NCBI RefSeq assembly: GCF_033097365.1
Contig: NZ_AP028461.1
Coordinates: 558,001 to 622,000, forward strand
Direction of reading: 5' to 3'
Length of the DNA: 64,000 nt
DNA from: Actinoplanes sichuanensis
GTDB lineage: Bacteria > Actinomycetota > Actinomycetes > Mycobacteriales > Micromonosporaceae
Part shown: one piece after another, positions 26,059 through 34,299 of the stretch
Layout of the letters: each line of letters opens with the position of its first letter
How positions within the stretch are numbered: the stretch's first letter is position 1
The notes under the pieces: generated by a model
Told to the model about the DNA's origin: nothing
Database searches by the model: none
The model's input: only the letters and a program-made list of their open reading frames with translations
Position numbers and translations under genes: made by a program

Positions 26059-27750
26059 ATGGAAGTCGTGATCGGCATCGACACCGGGACCACCTCGACC
26101 AAGGGGATAGCGGCCGGCCCGGCCGGTGAGATCCGTGCCCTGACCAGCGTCCACTACCCGCTGTCGGTGCCCGGCCCGGGCCGCGCCGAGCTCGACCCGG
26201 CCGCGCTGACCGACGCCGCGATCACGGCACTCACCGACGTCGCCGCCGAGTGCCGTGCGAAAGGCGACCGGGTGATCGCCATCGGTCTCAGCTCGTTCCT
26301 GCACGCGCTGGTCCCGATGGACGCCGCCGGCAAGCCGCTCGGCCCGGTCGTCACCTGGGCCGACAATCGCGCCGCCGCCCAGTGCGAACGGATCGTCGCC
26401 GACGGCCACGGCCGGCGGTTGCAGGCCCGCACCGGCACCCCCGTCCACCCGATGTCCCCGCTCACCAAACTCGCCTGGTGGGCCGAGGAGGATCCCGGCA
26501 CACTGCGCGCCACCGCCCGCTGGGGTGGTGTGAAAGAGCTCGTCGTCGCGGCGCTGACCGGCGGCCCGTTCCTGGTCGACCTGTCGATCGCCTCCGGCAC
26601 CGGCCTCTACGACATCCACTCCCGGCGCTGGGACGACGAGGCTCTGCAGATCGCCGGGGTCCGCCCGGAACAGCTCGCCGAGGTCGTACCCACCACCCAC
26701 ACCCTGCGCCTGCACGCCGACGTGGCCGCCGCCGCGGGGCTGCCGGTCGACACCCCGCTGATCATCGGAGCCGCCGACGGGCCGCTCGCCAACCTCGGGG
26801 TCGGCGCCACCCCACCCGGTGTCGGGGCGGTGTCGCTCGGCACCAGCGGCGCGCTGCGTACCGTCGTCGGCCGCCCCACCGACGACGAGGCCGGCCGGCT
26901 CTTCTGCTACGCCCTCACCGAGGACCGCTGGGTGATCGGCGGCGCGGTCAACAACGCCGGCTCGGTGGTCAGGTGGGCCGGCCAGACGTTCTTCCCCGAC
27001 GACGCCGGCGGTCCGGGCGGCCGCGGCGGCCCCGGCGGGTCTGGTGGTTCCGCTGGGTCTGGTGGTTTTGATGGGCCTGGTGGTTCCGGTGGGCCTCGTG
27101 GTTCCGCTGGGTCTGGTGGTTCCGGCCGTTCTGGCGGGGCCGGCGGTGGTGAGGATGCCGACGACCGGGACGCCCGGCTGCTCGACGAGGCGGCCGGGAT
27201 CGCCGCCGGCAGCGAGGGCCTGCTCTGCCTGCCCTACCTGCTCGGCGAACGCGCCCCGTGGTGGCGGCCCGGCCTGCGCGGCGGCTACCTCGGGCTGCGC
27301 CGTGAACACGGCCGCCCGCACCTGGTCCGCGCCGCCGTCGAGGGGGTCTGCCAGCAGCTGGCCCTGGTCCGCGACTCGTTCGAGGCCGAGGGCAATCCGC
27401 TCACCGAGATCCGGGCCACCGGGGGCGCCGCCGCCTCGAAACTGTGGATCGGCGTGCTCGCGTCCGCCCTCGACCTGCCGGTGACGGTCGCCGACGTCCC
27501 CGAGGGCACCGCGCTCGGCGCCTGCCTGCTGGCCCGGCACGCCCTCGGCGAGCTGCCCGACCTGGACCGGGCCGCCGCCCTGGTCCCGACCGGCGCACCG
27601 ACCCACCCCGACCGGCACGACGCCGACCTCTACCGCCGCCTGCGCCCGTTGGTGGAGAAGTCCGCGCTGGCGGTCCTGGACGTGGTCACCGAACTCGACA
27701 AACTGGCCCCCGAACCCCTCCCGGGCACCGAGAAGGCGGTCCGTAACTGA
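26059..27750 (+). CDS. gntK: FGGY-family sugar kinase, probably gluconokinase
   Basis: A 563-residue carbohydrate kinase. N-terminal actin-like motifs are IGIDTGTTSTKGIA and the substrate-side TWADNRAAAQ; the C-terminal lobe has VSLGTSGALR, LPYLLGERAPWWRPGLRGGYLGL and ATGGAAASKLWI. These fit the gluconokinase branch of FGGY kinases (ATP + gluconate), but xylulokinase or glycerol kinase activity is not excluded. Between the lobes (about 315-370) sits a Gly/Ser-rich insertion of some 55 residues absent from typical FGGY kinases. ATG 26059 is preceded by GGCGGGAGGAGACGC, a strong site. It is monocistronic and ends at a 44-bp palindrome. Confidence 0.88.
   Translation: MEVVIGIDTGTTSTKGIAAGPAGEIRALTSVHYPLSVPGPGRAELDPAALTDAAITALTDVAAECRAKGDRVIAIGLSSFLHALVPMDAAGKPLGPVVTWADNRAAAQCERIVADGHGRRLQARTGTPVHPMSPLTKLAWWAEEDPGTLRATARWGGVKELVVAALTGGPFLVDLSIASGTGLYDIHSRRWDDEALQIAGVRPEQLAEVVPTTHTLRLHADVAAAAGLPVDTPLIIGAADGPLANLGVGATPPGVGAVSLGTSGALRTVVGRPTDDEAGRLFCYALTEDRWVIGGAVNNAGSVVRWAGQTFFPDDAGGPGGRGGPGGSGGSAGSGGFDGPGGSGGPRGSAGSGGSGRSGGAGGGEDADDRDARLLDEAAGIAAGSEGLLCLPYLLGERAPWWRPGLRGGYLGLRREHGRPHLVRAAVEGVCQQLALVRDSFEAEGNPLTEIRATGGAAASKLWIGVLASALDLPVTVADVPEGTALGACLLARHALGELPDLDRAAALVPTGAPTHPDRHDADLYRRLRPLVEKSALAVLDVVTELDKLAPEPLPGTEKAVRN
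27018..27150 (+). repeat. low-complexity GGT/TCT-type repeat inside the kinase gene
   Basis: In-frame, imperfect units of TCTGGTGGTTCCGCTGGG type encode glycines and serines. The T content is clearly higher than in the flanking codons, which suggests recent slippage or expansion rather than long-term selection on codon choice. Confidence 0.75.
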
Positions 27751-27756
27751 TCTTCA

Positions 27757-27800
27757 CGGCTGGTTCTCCGGGCGGTCCGGACCGCCCGGAGAACCAGCCG
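27757..27800. terminator. 44-bp perfect palindrome after the kinase gene
   Basis: Two 22-bp arms meet without a spacer (centre 27778/27779), 7 nt after the kinase stop codon, followed by GGTTTCG. As RNA it would form a very stable stem with a 4-nt loop. Terminator function is the simplest reading; a recombination or protein site cannot be excluded. Confidence 0.75.
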
Positions 27801-27841
27801 GGTTTCGTGCAACCCGGCCCGGCGAGTGCGGCGTCGTACGC

Positions 27842-28387
27842 GTGACCATGCCCTCGCCCACCGGAAGGAACACCTTGTCCCGAGTGGACGACCACGAGTT
27901 CTTCGAGTTCGTGGAGCAGCGGATGGAACGGTGGAGACGATCCGCCTACCTGATGTGCTCCGACTGGCACACCGCCGACGACATCGTCTCGATGACCATC
28001 ACGAAGCTATACCGGCACTGGCGTGACGTGCGAAAAGCTGACAATTCAGACGCGTACGCCCAGAAGGTCTTGACCCGGACCTGGCTCAGCGAACGACGTC
28101 GTCCATGGCGGCGTGCCGAGCGGGCCGCCGAGATTCTGCCCGACCAGCCGGTCGGTGACGTCGACCGGGTCACCGACCGCGCCTCCCTCGCCGCGCTGCT
28201 CGCCTCGCTCGGGCCCCGGCAGCGAGCCGTGCTGATCCTGCGGTTCTACTTCGACTACTCGGCCGAGCAGACCGCCGACATCCTCCAGATCTCGGTCGGC
28301 ACCGTGAAGAGCCAGACCGCCCGCGGCCTCCAGGCGCTGCGCGGCGTCCCGTCCCACGAATTCCTCGCCGAGGGAAGGCGCTCATGA
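27842..28387 (+). CDS. SigE-family ECF sigma factor
   Basis: A 181-residue extracytoplasmic-function sigma factor. Region 2 reads FFEFVEQRMERWRRSAYLMCSDWHTADDIVSMTITKLYRHW, the linker is short, and region 4 has LASLGPRQRAVLILRFYFDYSAEQTADILQISVGTVKSQTARGLQAL. There is no anti-sigma-type zinc motif. The GTG at 27842 gives the longest frame; TTG 27875, six bases after GGAAGG, is a plausible alternative start that would shorten the protein by 11 residues. It overlaps the next gene by four bases (ATGA), and that gene encodes the probable membrane partner. Targets are unknown. Confidence 0.9.
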   Translation: MTMPSPTGRNTLSRVDDHEFFEFVEQRMERWRRSAYLMCSDWHTADDIVSMTITKLYRHWRDVRKADNSDAYAQKVLTRTWLSERRRPWRRAERAAEILPDQPVGDVDRVTDRASLAALLASLGPRQRAVLILRFYFDYSAEQTADILQISVGTVKSQTARGLQALRGVPSHEFLAEGRRS

Positions 28388-29214
28388 GTAGGCATCTCTT
28401 CGACGAACTCGCCGCGGACGCCCCGCCCAGCACCGTCGACGTCCGCGCGATCGTCCGGAGGGAGCAACGCCGCCGGACCGGCCTCCGCCTCGGCGGGGCG
28501 GCCGCCGTGGTCCTGGCGCTCGCGGCCGCCGGATCGCTGCTGGTCCCGGAGCCGCAGCGGCCGCCGCTGGCGACGCCGCCGGTTCCGGAAGTCTCGGCCT
28601 CGACGGCATCGGACGGTTTCCGCCTGGTCGCGGACGGCCGCGAGTCGGCCGAGGCGACCGCCCGGCGGCTACGGGCCGCCCTGGACGAGGCGGTACGCGA
28701 CATCGCGCCCGGATCGCGCTGGCTCCGGGTCGACGCGGACGCCCCGCCCGCCCCGGACGGGCAGCCGCCCAACTTCGCCTTCCGCGGCTCCGGCGGGGCC
28801 GGCGAGCAGATGTTCGGGGCCGTCCAGGGCATCGAGCTCGACGGGCGTACCGGTGAACTCGCGGTGGAGATCATCTCCTACGAGCCGTGCACCGACCCGA
28901 CCGACGCCGAATGCCGCAAACAGCAGAAGTTCAAGGACAACTACCGGCTCATGAAGGAACGCGCCCTCACCTGCGAGCCCAACGAGTGGCAGCGCACCTG
29001 CACCGAGGGGCACCGGCGCAAGGTGTACACCACCTACCACCCGCAGCAACGCATGCTCACCCACTACGTCGTCGTCGAACTCGCCGACGGACGCGTGCTC
29101 CAGATCCAGACCCTCAACGTCCTGGACGGCGACCGCACCCAGAAGGAGACCCCGCTCACACCCGAGCAGGTCGACGGCATCACGACGATCCTGGCGGCGC
29201 GGATCCTGCCGTGA
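28384..29214 (+). CDS. single-pass membrane protein paired with the ECF sigma factor
   Basis: A 276-residue protein: about 37 cytosolic residues (LFDELAADAPPSTVDVRAIVRREQRRRTG), one membrane helix (GLRLGGAAAVVLALAAAGSLLV), then a Pro-rich linker and an external region with three Cys (EPCTDPTDAECRKQQKF, TCEPNEWQRTCTEGHRRK). The overlap with the sigma gene (ATGA) and the topology suggest an anti-sigma or sigma-regulating sensor, but the cytosolic part is short and has no HxxxCxxC zinc anti-sigma motif, so the role is inferred. The external Cys may form disulfides. It ends just before the cobalamin riboswitch. Confidence 0.75.
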   Translation: MSRHLFDELAADAPPSTVDVRAIVRREQRRRTGLRLGGAAAVVLALAAAGSLLVPEPQRPPLATPPVPEVSASTASDGFRLVADGRESAEATARRLRAALDEAVRDIAPGSRWLRVDADAPPAPDGQPPNFAFRGSGGAGEQMFGAVQGIELDGRTGELAVEIISYEPCTDPTDAECRKQQKFKDNYRLMKERALTCEPNEWQRTCTEGHRRKVYTTYHPQQRMLTHYVVVELADGRVLQIQTLNVLDGDRTQKETPLTPEQVDGITTILAARILP

Positions 29215-29229
29215 CGGACCCCGCGTTGA

Positions 29230-29365
29230 CGGGTCACCGGCCGGTAGGAAAGAGTGACCGGCGAGCGGTAGCGGAGGAACCCGGTGCGAATCCGGGACGG
29301 TCCCGCCACTGTGACCGGACACCGATTCCGGGAGCCAGGAACTCCGGCCGCTCGTGACAACCGAC
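29230..29365 (+). promoter_or_regulatory. cobalamin (adenosylcobalamin) riboswitch
   Basis: Core elements of the B12 riboswitch are seen in order: GCGGAGGAA, the CCGGTGCGAATCCGG hairpin, CGGTCCCGCCACTGTGA (B12 box-like), GGAGCCAGGAA, and a closing helix GAGCGG (29263-29268) with CCGCTC (29348-29353). The RNA would lie in the leader of the chelatase gene, whose GTG start is at 29400, and should lower its expression when cobalamin is plentiful. The outer limits are approximate. Confidence 0.92.
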
Positions 29366-29399
29366 GCGCGGGCGTGGACACCCGCCGGAAGGGATCCTG

Positions 29400-31700
29400 G
29401 TGACGACTCCGTACCCGTTCTCGGCCGTGGTGGGCCTCGACGACCTGCGCCTCGCCCTGCTGCTGACCTCGGTGTCACCGGCCGTCGGCGGCGTGCTCGT
29501 CCGAGGCGAGAAAGGCACCGCCAAGAGCACCGTGGTCCGCGCCCTGGCCGGCCTGTTGCCGCAGGTGGAGGTCGTGCACGGCTGCCGGTTCGCCTGTGAC
29601 CCGGCGGCACCCGACCCCGGCTGCCCCGACGGCCCGCACACACCCGGCGGGCCGTCGGCGGCGCGGGCCGCGAACCTGGTCGAGCTCCCGGTCGGGGCCA
29701 CCGAGGACCGCGTCGTCGGCACCCTCGACCTGCAGCGGGCGCTCAGTGACGGCGTCAAGGCGTACGAGCCGGGCCTGCTCGCCGCCGCCCACCGCGGGGT
29801 GCTCTACGTCGACGAGGTCAACCTGCTCCCCGACCACCTCGTCGACCTGCTCCTGGACGCGGCGGCGATGGGCCGCGCCCACGTCGAACGCGACGGCGTC
29901 TCGGTCAAGCACGCCGCCCGGTTCCTGCTGGTCGGCACCATGAACCCGGAGGAGGGCGAGCCCCGCCCCCAGCTCGTCGACCGGTTCGGCCTGGTCGTCA
30001 CGGTCGCCGCGCCCCGCGACGCGGTCCAGCGGGCCGAGGTGGTCCGGCGGCGGCTCGCCTACGAGGCCGACCCGGACGCGTTCGCGGCCCGCTTCGCCGG
30101 TGCCGAACGCGACTACGCCACCCGGATCGCCGCGGCCCGCGATCGGCTGCCGTCCGTCCGGCTCCCCGACGCCGAACTCGACCGCATCGCCCGGGTCTGC
30201 CTCGCCTACGGAGTCGACGGCATGCGTGCCGACATCGTCGTCGCCCGCTGCGCCGTGGCCCTGGCCGCCTGGCACGGCCGCGACCGGGTCACCGCCGACG
30301 ACGTGGCCGGAGCCGCCCGACTCGCCCTGCCGCACCGCCGCCGTACCGACCCGCTCGACCCGCCCGGCACCGACGAGCAGAAACTAGACGAGGCGCTGGC
30401 CGAGGCGGAACGCCAGGCCGAACAGGACCGCGCCGCCGCCGAGGACTCCTCCGGCGGGGACGATGACGACGAGGATCCGGACCCGGGCCCGGACGGACCC
30501 GGCGGTGGTGACGGTCCGAAAGACGGCGGCGGCCCTTCCAGCGGTACGGACTCCGCGTCCCCGGAGCAAGCCGCCCCGTCCGGCGGTCCACCGTCCGGTC
30601 CCGGGCCGGACGCCCCATCCGGCGCGCTCGACCAGGAAACCGGTCCGCCCGAAGCCCCGCCCGCACCCGGGGACGCCCCGACCCGGCCCGGAGCGACCGC
30701 CGCCGCCGGTCCGGCCTATCGCCCGCGCACACTGCGCATCTCCGCCCGCGGCGAGGGCGGCCACACCGGCCGCCGGTCCCCGGCTTTCGCCCGCCGAGGC
30801 CGAGTGGTGGGAAGCCGCCCGCCGCAGGGCAAACTCTCCGGCGCCCCGCACCTGTTCGCCACCCTACGAGCGGCCCTGGACCGGGCCGCCCTGGACCGGG
30901 CCGCCCTGGACCGGGCCGCCCTGGACCGGGCCGCCCTGGACCGGGCCGCCCTGGACCGGGCCGGGCTTGATTCGGCGGTGCTCGGTGGTGCCGCTCTCCG
31001 TTCCGGCGGGGTTGATCTTGCGGGGTCGGGTGCGGTGGGTTCGGGCGTCGCGGGGCCGGTGCGGGGGATCCGGGTGCTGCCGCGGGATCTGCGGGAGTCG
31101 GTTCATGTCGGGCGGGAGGCCAACCTCGTGCTCTTCGTGGTGGACGCCTCCGGCTCGATGGCCGCGCGCAAGCGGATGACCCTGGTCAAGACGGCCGTGC
31201 TGTCTCTGTTGCGGGACGCCTACCAGCGGCGGGACCGGATCGGGATGATCACGTTCCGGGGTGCGGAGGCCGATGTCGTGCTCCCGCCGACCTCCAGCCA
31301 CGAGGTGGGTGTCCAGCGACTGGCCGCCCTGCGCACCGGCGGCCGGACCCCGCTGGCCGCCGGCCTGCGAGCGGCCGCCACCACGATCGCCACCGAACGC
31401 CGCCGCGACCCACGCCGACGCCCACTGCTGATCATCGTCACCGACGGCCGGGCTACCAGCGGCCCGGACCCACTGCGCCTGACCCCGTTGCTCGCCGGTG
31501 TGGCCACCGTGGTGGTCGACTGCGAATCCGGCCCGATCCGCCTGGGCCTGGCCCGAAAACTGGCCGCCGCCCTGAACGCCGACGTGATGCCCCTCGACCA
31601 GCTCGAAGCCGTCACCGTCCGCCAAGCCCCAGCCGCTCGCCGCGAGGACGCTCCGGCCGCGACGTCGCCCGCCGATCGTGCCTACCGCCGAGCCGCTTGA
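29400..31700 (+). CDS. cobalt/magnesium chelatase, AAA and vWA domains in one protein
   Basis: A 766-residue protein combining the ChlI/BchI-like AAA+ ATPase and the ChlD-like integrin domain. Walker A is GEKGTAKSTVVRA, Walker B LYVDEVNLLPDHLVD; an acidic Pro-rich linker (about 330-480) follows, then six ALDRA repeats, and a vWA domain with MIDAS motif DASGSMAARKRM and TDGRATSG. It would work with a CobN-like large subunit (not in the window) to insert cobalt in corrin synthesis. Start GTG 29400 is preceded by GGAAGGGA and sits behind a B12 riboswitch, so a cobalamin rather than chlorophyll role is clear. cobO, cobB and a cobE-like gene follow. Confidence 0.9.
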   Translation: MTTPYPFSAVVGLDDLRLALLLTSVSPAVGGVLVRGEKGTAKSTVVRALAGLLPQVEVVHGCRFACDPAAPDPGCPDGPHTPGGPSAARAANLVELPVGATEDRVVGTLDLQRALSDGVKAYEPGLLAAAHRGVLYVDEVNLLPDHLVDLLLDAAAMGRAHVERDGVSVKHAARFLLVGTMNPEEGEPRPQLVDRFGLVVTVAAPRDAVQRAEVVRRRLAYEADPDAFAARFAGAERDYATRIAAARDRLPSVRLPDAELDRIARVCLAYGVDGMRADIVVARCAVALAAWHGRDRVTADDVAGAARLALPHRRRTDPLDPPGTDEQKLDEALAEAERQAEQDRAAAEDSSGGDDDDEDPDPGPDGPGGGDGPKDGGGPSSGTDSASPEQAAPSGGPPSGPGPDAPSGALDQETGPPEAPPAPGDAPTRPGATAAAGPAYRPRTLRISARGEGGHTGRRSPAFARRGRVVGSRPPQGKLSGAPHLFATLRAALDRAALDRAALDRAALDRAALDRAALDRAGLDSAVLGGAALRSGGVDLAGSGAVGSGVAGPVRGIRVLPRDLRESVHVGREANLVLFVVDASGSMAARKRMTLVKTAVLSLLRDAYQRRDRIGMITFRGAEADVVLPPTSSHEVGVQRLAALRTGGRTPLAAGLRAAATTIATERRRDPRRRPLLIIVTDGRATSGPDPLRLTPLLAGVATVVVDCESGPIRLGLARKLAAALNADVMPLDQLEAVTVRQAPAARREDAPAATSPADRAYRRAA
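30873..30962 (+). repeat. six tandem 15-bp units (Ala-Leu-Asp-Arg-Ala)
   Basis: Six identical copies of GCCCTGGACCGGGCC, in frame in the chelatase gene from codon 492, with a diverged seventh copy (Gly-Leu-Asp-Ser-Ala). DNA identity of the units points to recent expansion. The units are themselves partly self-complementary (GGCC...). Confidence 0.92.
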
Positions 31701-31985
31701 CCCGGCCGCTCCACGTCGCCGCCGGTCCGAACCAACCGTCCGGCCGGCCCTCAGGGCTGTCCCGAGGCGTCGAGGAAACCCAGGCTTCGGGACGCCAGCT
31801 GGTCTTCAGGGCTGTGCGCGACACGCTTGGACCGCTCTGGGAGCCGGCTGGGGGAGCGGGAGTGGGGCGGAGGGGTGAGAGGCGTGGGCTACGTCTTGGG
31901 CGTTTGCGGGATGTGACGGGACCGGGTGGTTCGGTGGGCGCGATGGCCGTACCGAAGCATGGGTTTGATCTTGAGGGAGGAAATC

Positions 31986-32585
31986 GTGCCGCAAGGGAAA
32001 GTGACGAGCGTGCCCGACGACGGGCTGACGACGCGGCAGCGGCGGCGGCAGGCGGTGTTCGCCGTGCACACCGGGCCCGGTAAGGGGAAGTCGACGGCCG
32101 CGTTCGGGATGGCGCTGCGGGCATGGAGTGCCGGCTGGCCGATCGGGGTGTTCCAGTTCGTCAAGTCGGAGAAGTGGAAGGTCGGCGAGGAGGCCGCGCT
32201 CAAGGCTCTCGGCGAGGCCGGGAAAGCGCCCGTCACCTGGCACAAGATGGGTGAGGGCTGGTCCTGGATCCAGCGGGCCGGCACCGAGCGGGACCACGCC
32301 GTCGAGGCGGCCGAGGGCTGGGCGCAGATCAAGCGGGACCTGGCCGCGGAGACGTTCAAGTTCTATGTGCTGGACGAGTTCACCTATCCGATGAAGTGGG
32401 GCTGGGTGGACGTCGCCGACGTGGTGGAGACACTCGCCGCCCGGCCCGGCAACCAGCATGTGGTGATCACCGGGCGGGACGCGCACCCGGATCTGATCGC
32501 GGCGGCCGACCTGGTCACCGAGATGACCAAGGTGAAGCACCCGATGGACGCCGGCCGTAAGGGACAGCAGGGCATCGAATGGTGA
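31986..32585 (+). CDS. cobO: corrinoid adenosyltransferase CobO
   Basis: A 199-residue ATP:cob(I)alamin (corrinoid) adenosyltransferase of the CobA/CobO type, which adds the 5'-deoxyadenosyl group. A P-loop is visible in VHTGPGKGKSTAAFGMALRA, followed by GVFQFVKSEKWKVGEEAAL, LVDEFTYP (here VLDEFTYPMKWGW) and VVITGRDAHPDLIAAADLVTEM. GTG 31986 is chosen for GGGAGGAAATC; 285 bp without a convincing gene separate it from the chelatase, so it may have its own promoter. It overlaps cobB by a few bases (GTGA), indicating coupled translation. Confidence 0.94.
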   Translation: MPQGKVTSVPDDGLTTRQRRRQAVFAVHTGPGKGKSTAAFGMALRAWSAGWPIGVFQFVKSEKWKVGEEAALKALGEAGKAPVTWHKMGEGWSWIQRAGTERDHAVEAAEGWAQIKRDLAAETFKFYVLDEFTYPMKWGWVDVADVVETLAARPGNQHVVITGRDAHPDLIAAADLVTEMTKVKHPMDAGRKGQQGIEW

Positions 32586-33919
32586 ACCGGATCGTCATCG
32601 CCGCGCCGGCCAGCGGGCACGGGAAGACGACCGTGACGACCGGGCTGCTGGCGGCGTTCGCGCGGCGCGGGGTGCGGGTGGCGCCGTTCAAGGTGGGGCC
32701 GGACTACATCGACCCGGGCTACCACGCCCTCGCCGCCGGTCGGCCGGGCCGCAACCTGGACCCGGTGATGGTGGGTGAGCACCTGGTCGGGCCGCTGTTC
32801 GCGCACGGGTCGGCGGGCGCCGACCTGGCGATCGTCGAGGGTGTGATGGGCCTCTACGACGGGCGGACCGGCGCCGGTGAGTCCGGGTCGACGGCGCAGG
32901 TCGCCGGGCTCCTCGACGCCCCGGTGATCATGGTGGTGGACGCGGCCGCGCAGGGCCGGTCGATCGCCGCGCTGGTGCACGGGTTCCGCAGCTTCGGCAA
33001 CGTGCGGATGGCCGGGGTGATCCTCAACCGGGTCGGTTCGGACCGGCACGAGCAGATCCTGCGGGACGCCTGCGAGGAGGTCGGCACGCCGGTACTCGGT
33101 GCACTGCGGCGGGCCGACGCGGTCGCCGCGCCGTCCCGGCATCTCGGGCTGGTGCCCGCCGCCGAACGCCGGGCCGAAGCGCTGGCCTCGGTGGACGCAC
33201 TGGCCACGCTGATCGCGGCGTCGGTCGACCTGGACGCGGTGGCCGCGGTGGCCGCGTCGGCGGCGCCTTTCCCGGCTACGCCGTGGACACCCGAGGCGGC
33301 GGACCCGGTGCCGGGTGGCCCGGTGGTCGCGGTCGCCGGTGGTCCGGCTTTCTCCTTCTCGTACGCCGAGACGACCGAGTTGTTGACCGGGGCGGGAGCG
33401 ACAGTCGTCCCGTTCGACCCGCTGCACGACACGTCCCTGCCGGCCGGCGCCCGCGCGCTCGTGGTCGGCGGTGGCTTCCCCGAGGTGCACGCGGCCGCGC
33501 TCAGCGAGAACGCGGAACTGCGTGCCGAAGTGGCCGCGTTCCGGGGCGTGATCGCCGCCGAATGCGCCGGCCTGCTCTGGCTGTGCCGCACGCTCGACGG
33601 GCAGCCGATGTGTGGGGTGCTCGACGCCGAGGCGGTGATGACCCCGTCGCTGACCCTCGGCTACCGGGACGCCGTGGCGCTGGCCGACAGCCCGCTCGCC
33701 CCGGCCGGCACCCGGGTCACCGGCCACGAGTTCCACCGCACCACCGTGCACCCTCGGTCCGGTCTGCTGCTGTCCCCGGCGGCCGGTGCCGCCTGGGCGT
33801 GGCGCGGCGCCGACCCGGAGGGCTTCGCGACCGCCACGGTGCACGCGTCCTACCTGCACCTGCACTGGGCGGGCACGCCGTCGCTGGCCCGCAACCTGGT
33901 CGCCGCGGCGGCCCGTTGA
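32579..33919 (+). CDS. cobB: cobyrinic/hydrogenobyrinic acid a,c-diamide synthase
   Basis: A 446-residue glutamine-dependent amidase that converts the a and c carboxylates of the corrin ring to amides. The N-terminal dethiobiotin synthetase-like ATP domain shows IVIAAPASGHGKTTVTTGLL and PFKVGPDYIDPGYH; the C-terminal glutaminase domain has GGGFPEVHAAALSEN and the nucleophile Cys329 in AAECAGLLWLC. It ends with the family HWAGTPSLARN. ATG 32579 and GTG 32582 are alternatives; both overlap cobO. The last codons overlap the next gene (TTGA). Confidence 0.94.
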   Translation: MVNRIVIAAPASGHGKTTVTTGLLAAFARRGVRVAPFKVGPDYIDPGYHALAAGRPGRNLDPVMVGEHLVGPLFAHGSAGADLAIVEGVMGLYDGRTGAGESGSTAQVAGLLDAPVIMVVDAAAQGRSIAALVHGFRSFGNVRMAGVILNRVGSDRHEQILRDACEEVGTPVLGALRRADAVAAPSRHLGLVPAAERRAEALASVDALATLIAASVDLDAVAAVAASAAPFPATPWTPEAADPVPGGPVVAVAGGPAFSFSYAETTELLTGAGATVVPFDPLHDTSLPAGARALVVGGGFPEVHAAALSENAELRAEVAAFRGVIAAECAGLLWLCRTLDGQPMCGVLDAEAVMTPSLTLGYRDAVALADSPLAPAGTRVTGHEFHRTTVHPRSGLLLSPAAGAAWAWRGADPEGFATATVHASYLHLHWAGTPSLARNLVAAAAR

Positions 33920-34299
33920 TCGCGCTGGGGCTGGGTGCCCGCAGCGGTGTCCCGCTGCGGGCACCGGTGCTCGCCGCGCTGGCCGCGGCCGGTATCGGAC
34001 CGGCCATGGTCACGGTGCTCGCCACCCTGGACCGGCGGGCCGCCGAACACCGGTTCCAGGAGCTGGCCACCGGCTTCGGATGGCGGCTGTCCGCTTTCAC
34101 GGCCGCCGAACTGGCCGCCTGCCCGGTGCCGAACCCGAGCCTCCGGACGGCCGCCGCCACCGGCGCCCCGAGCGTCGCCGAGGCGGCGGCACTGCTGGCC
34201 GCCGGTCCCGGAGCGGTGCTGATCCGGCCGAAGACCGCCCGGGACGGGGTGACCGTGGCGCTCGCCGGTCAGCCCTTCGCGGCGCCCGGCCACTCGTGA
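33916..34299 (+). CDS. CobE/CbiG C-terminal-like cobalamin protein
   Basis: A 127-residue small protein starting at TTG 33916, which overlaps the cobB stop (TTGA). The sequence IALGLGARSGVPLRAPVLAALAAAG, AGIGPAMVTVLATLDRRAAE and NPSLRTAAATGAPSVAEAAALL matches the CobE/CbiG C-terminal domain (helps in corrin ring contraction in the aerobic/anaerobic pathways; the precise role is unsettled). It ends the cob operon and overlaps by 31 bp the 3' end of the convergent ligase gene. The frame is open far upstream, but that part is a shadow of cobB. Confidence 0.82.
   Translation: MIALGLGARSGVPLRAPVLAALAAAGIGPAMVTVLATLDRRAAEHRFQELATGFGWRLSAFTAAELAACPVPNPSLRTAAATGAPSVAEAAALLAAGPGAVLIRPKTARDGVTVALAGQPFAAPGHS

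Noticed and set aside
29281..29296. TGCGAATCC as a possible tRNA T-arm
   Set aside because: No acceptor or anticodon arm can be built around it; the surrounding sequence matches the cobalamin riboswitch in order.
31697..32083. Plus-strand TTG-initiated frame of 128 codons after the chelatase
   Set aside because: Overlaps the cobO start in another phase, lacks a binding site and has poor codon periodicity.
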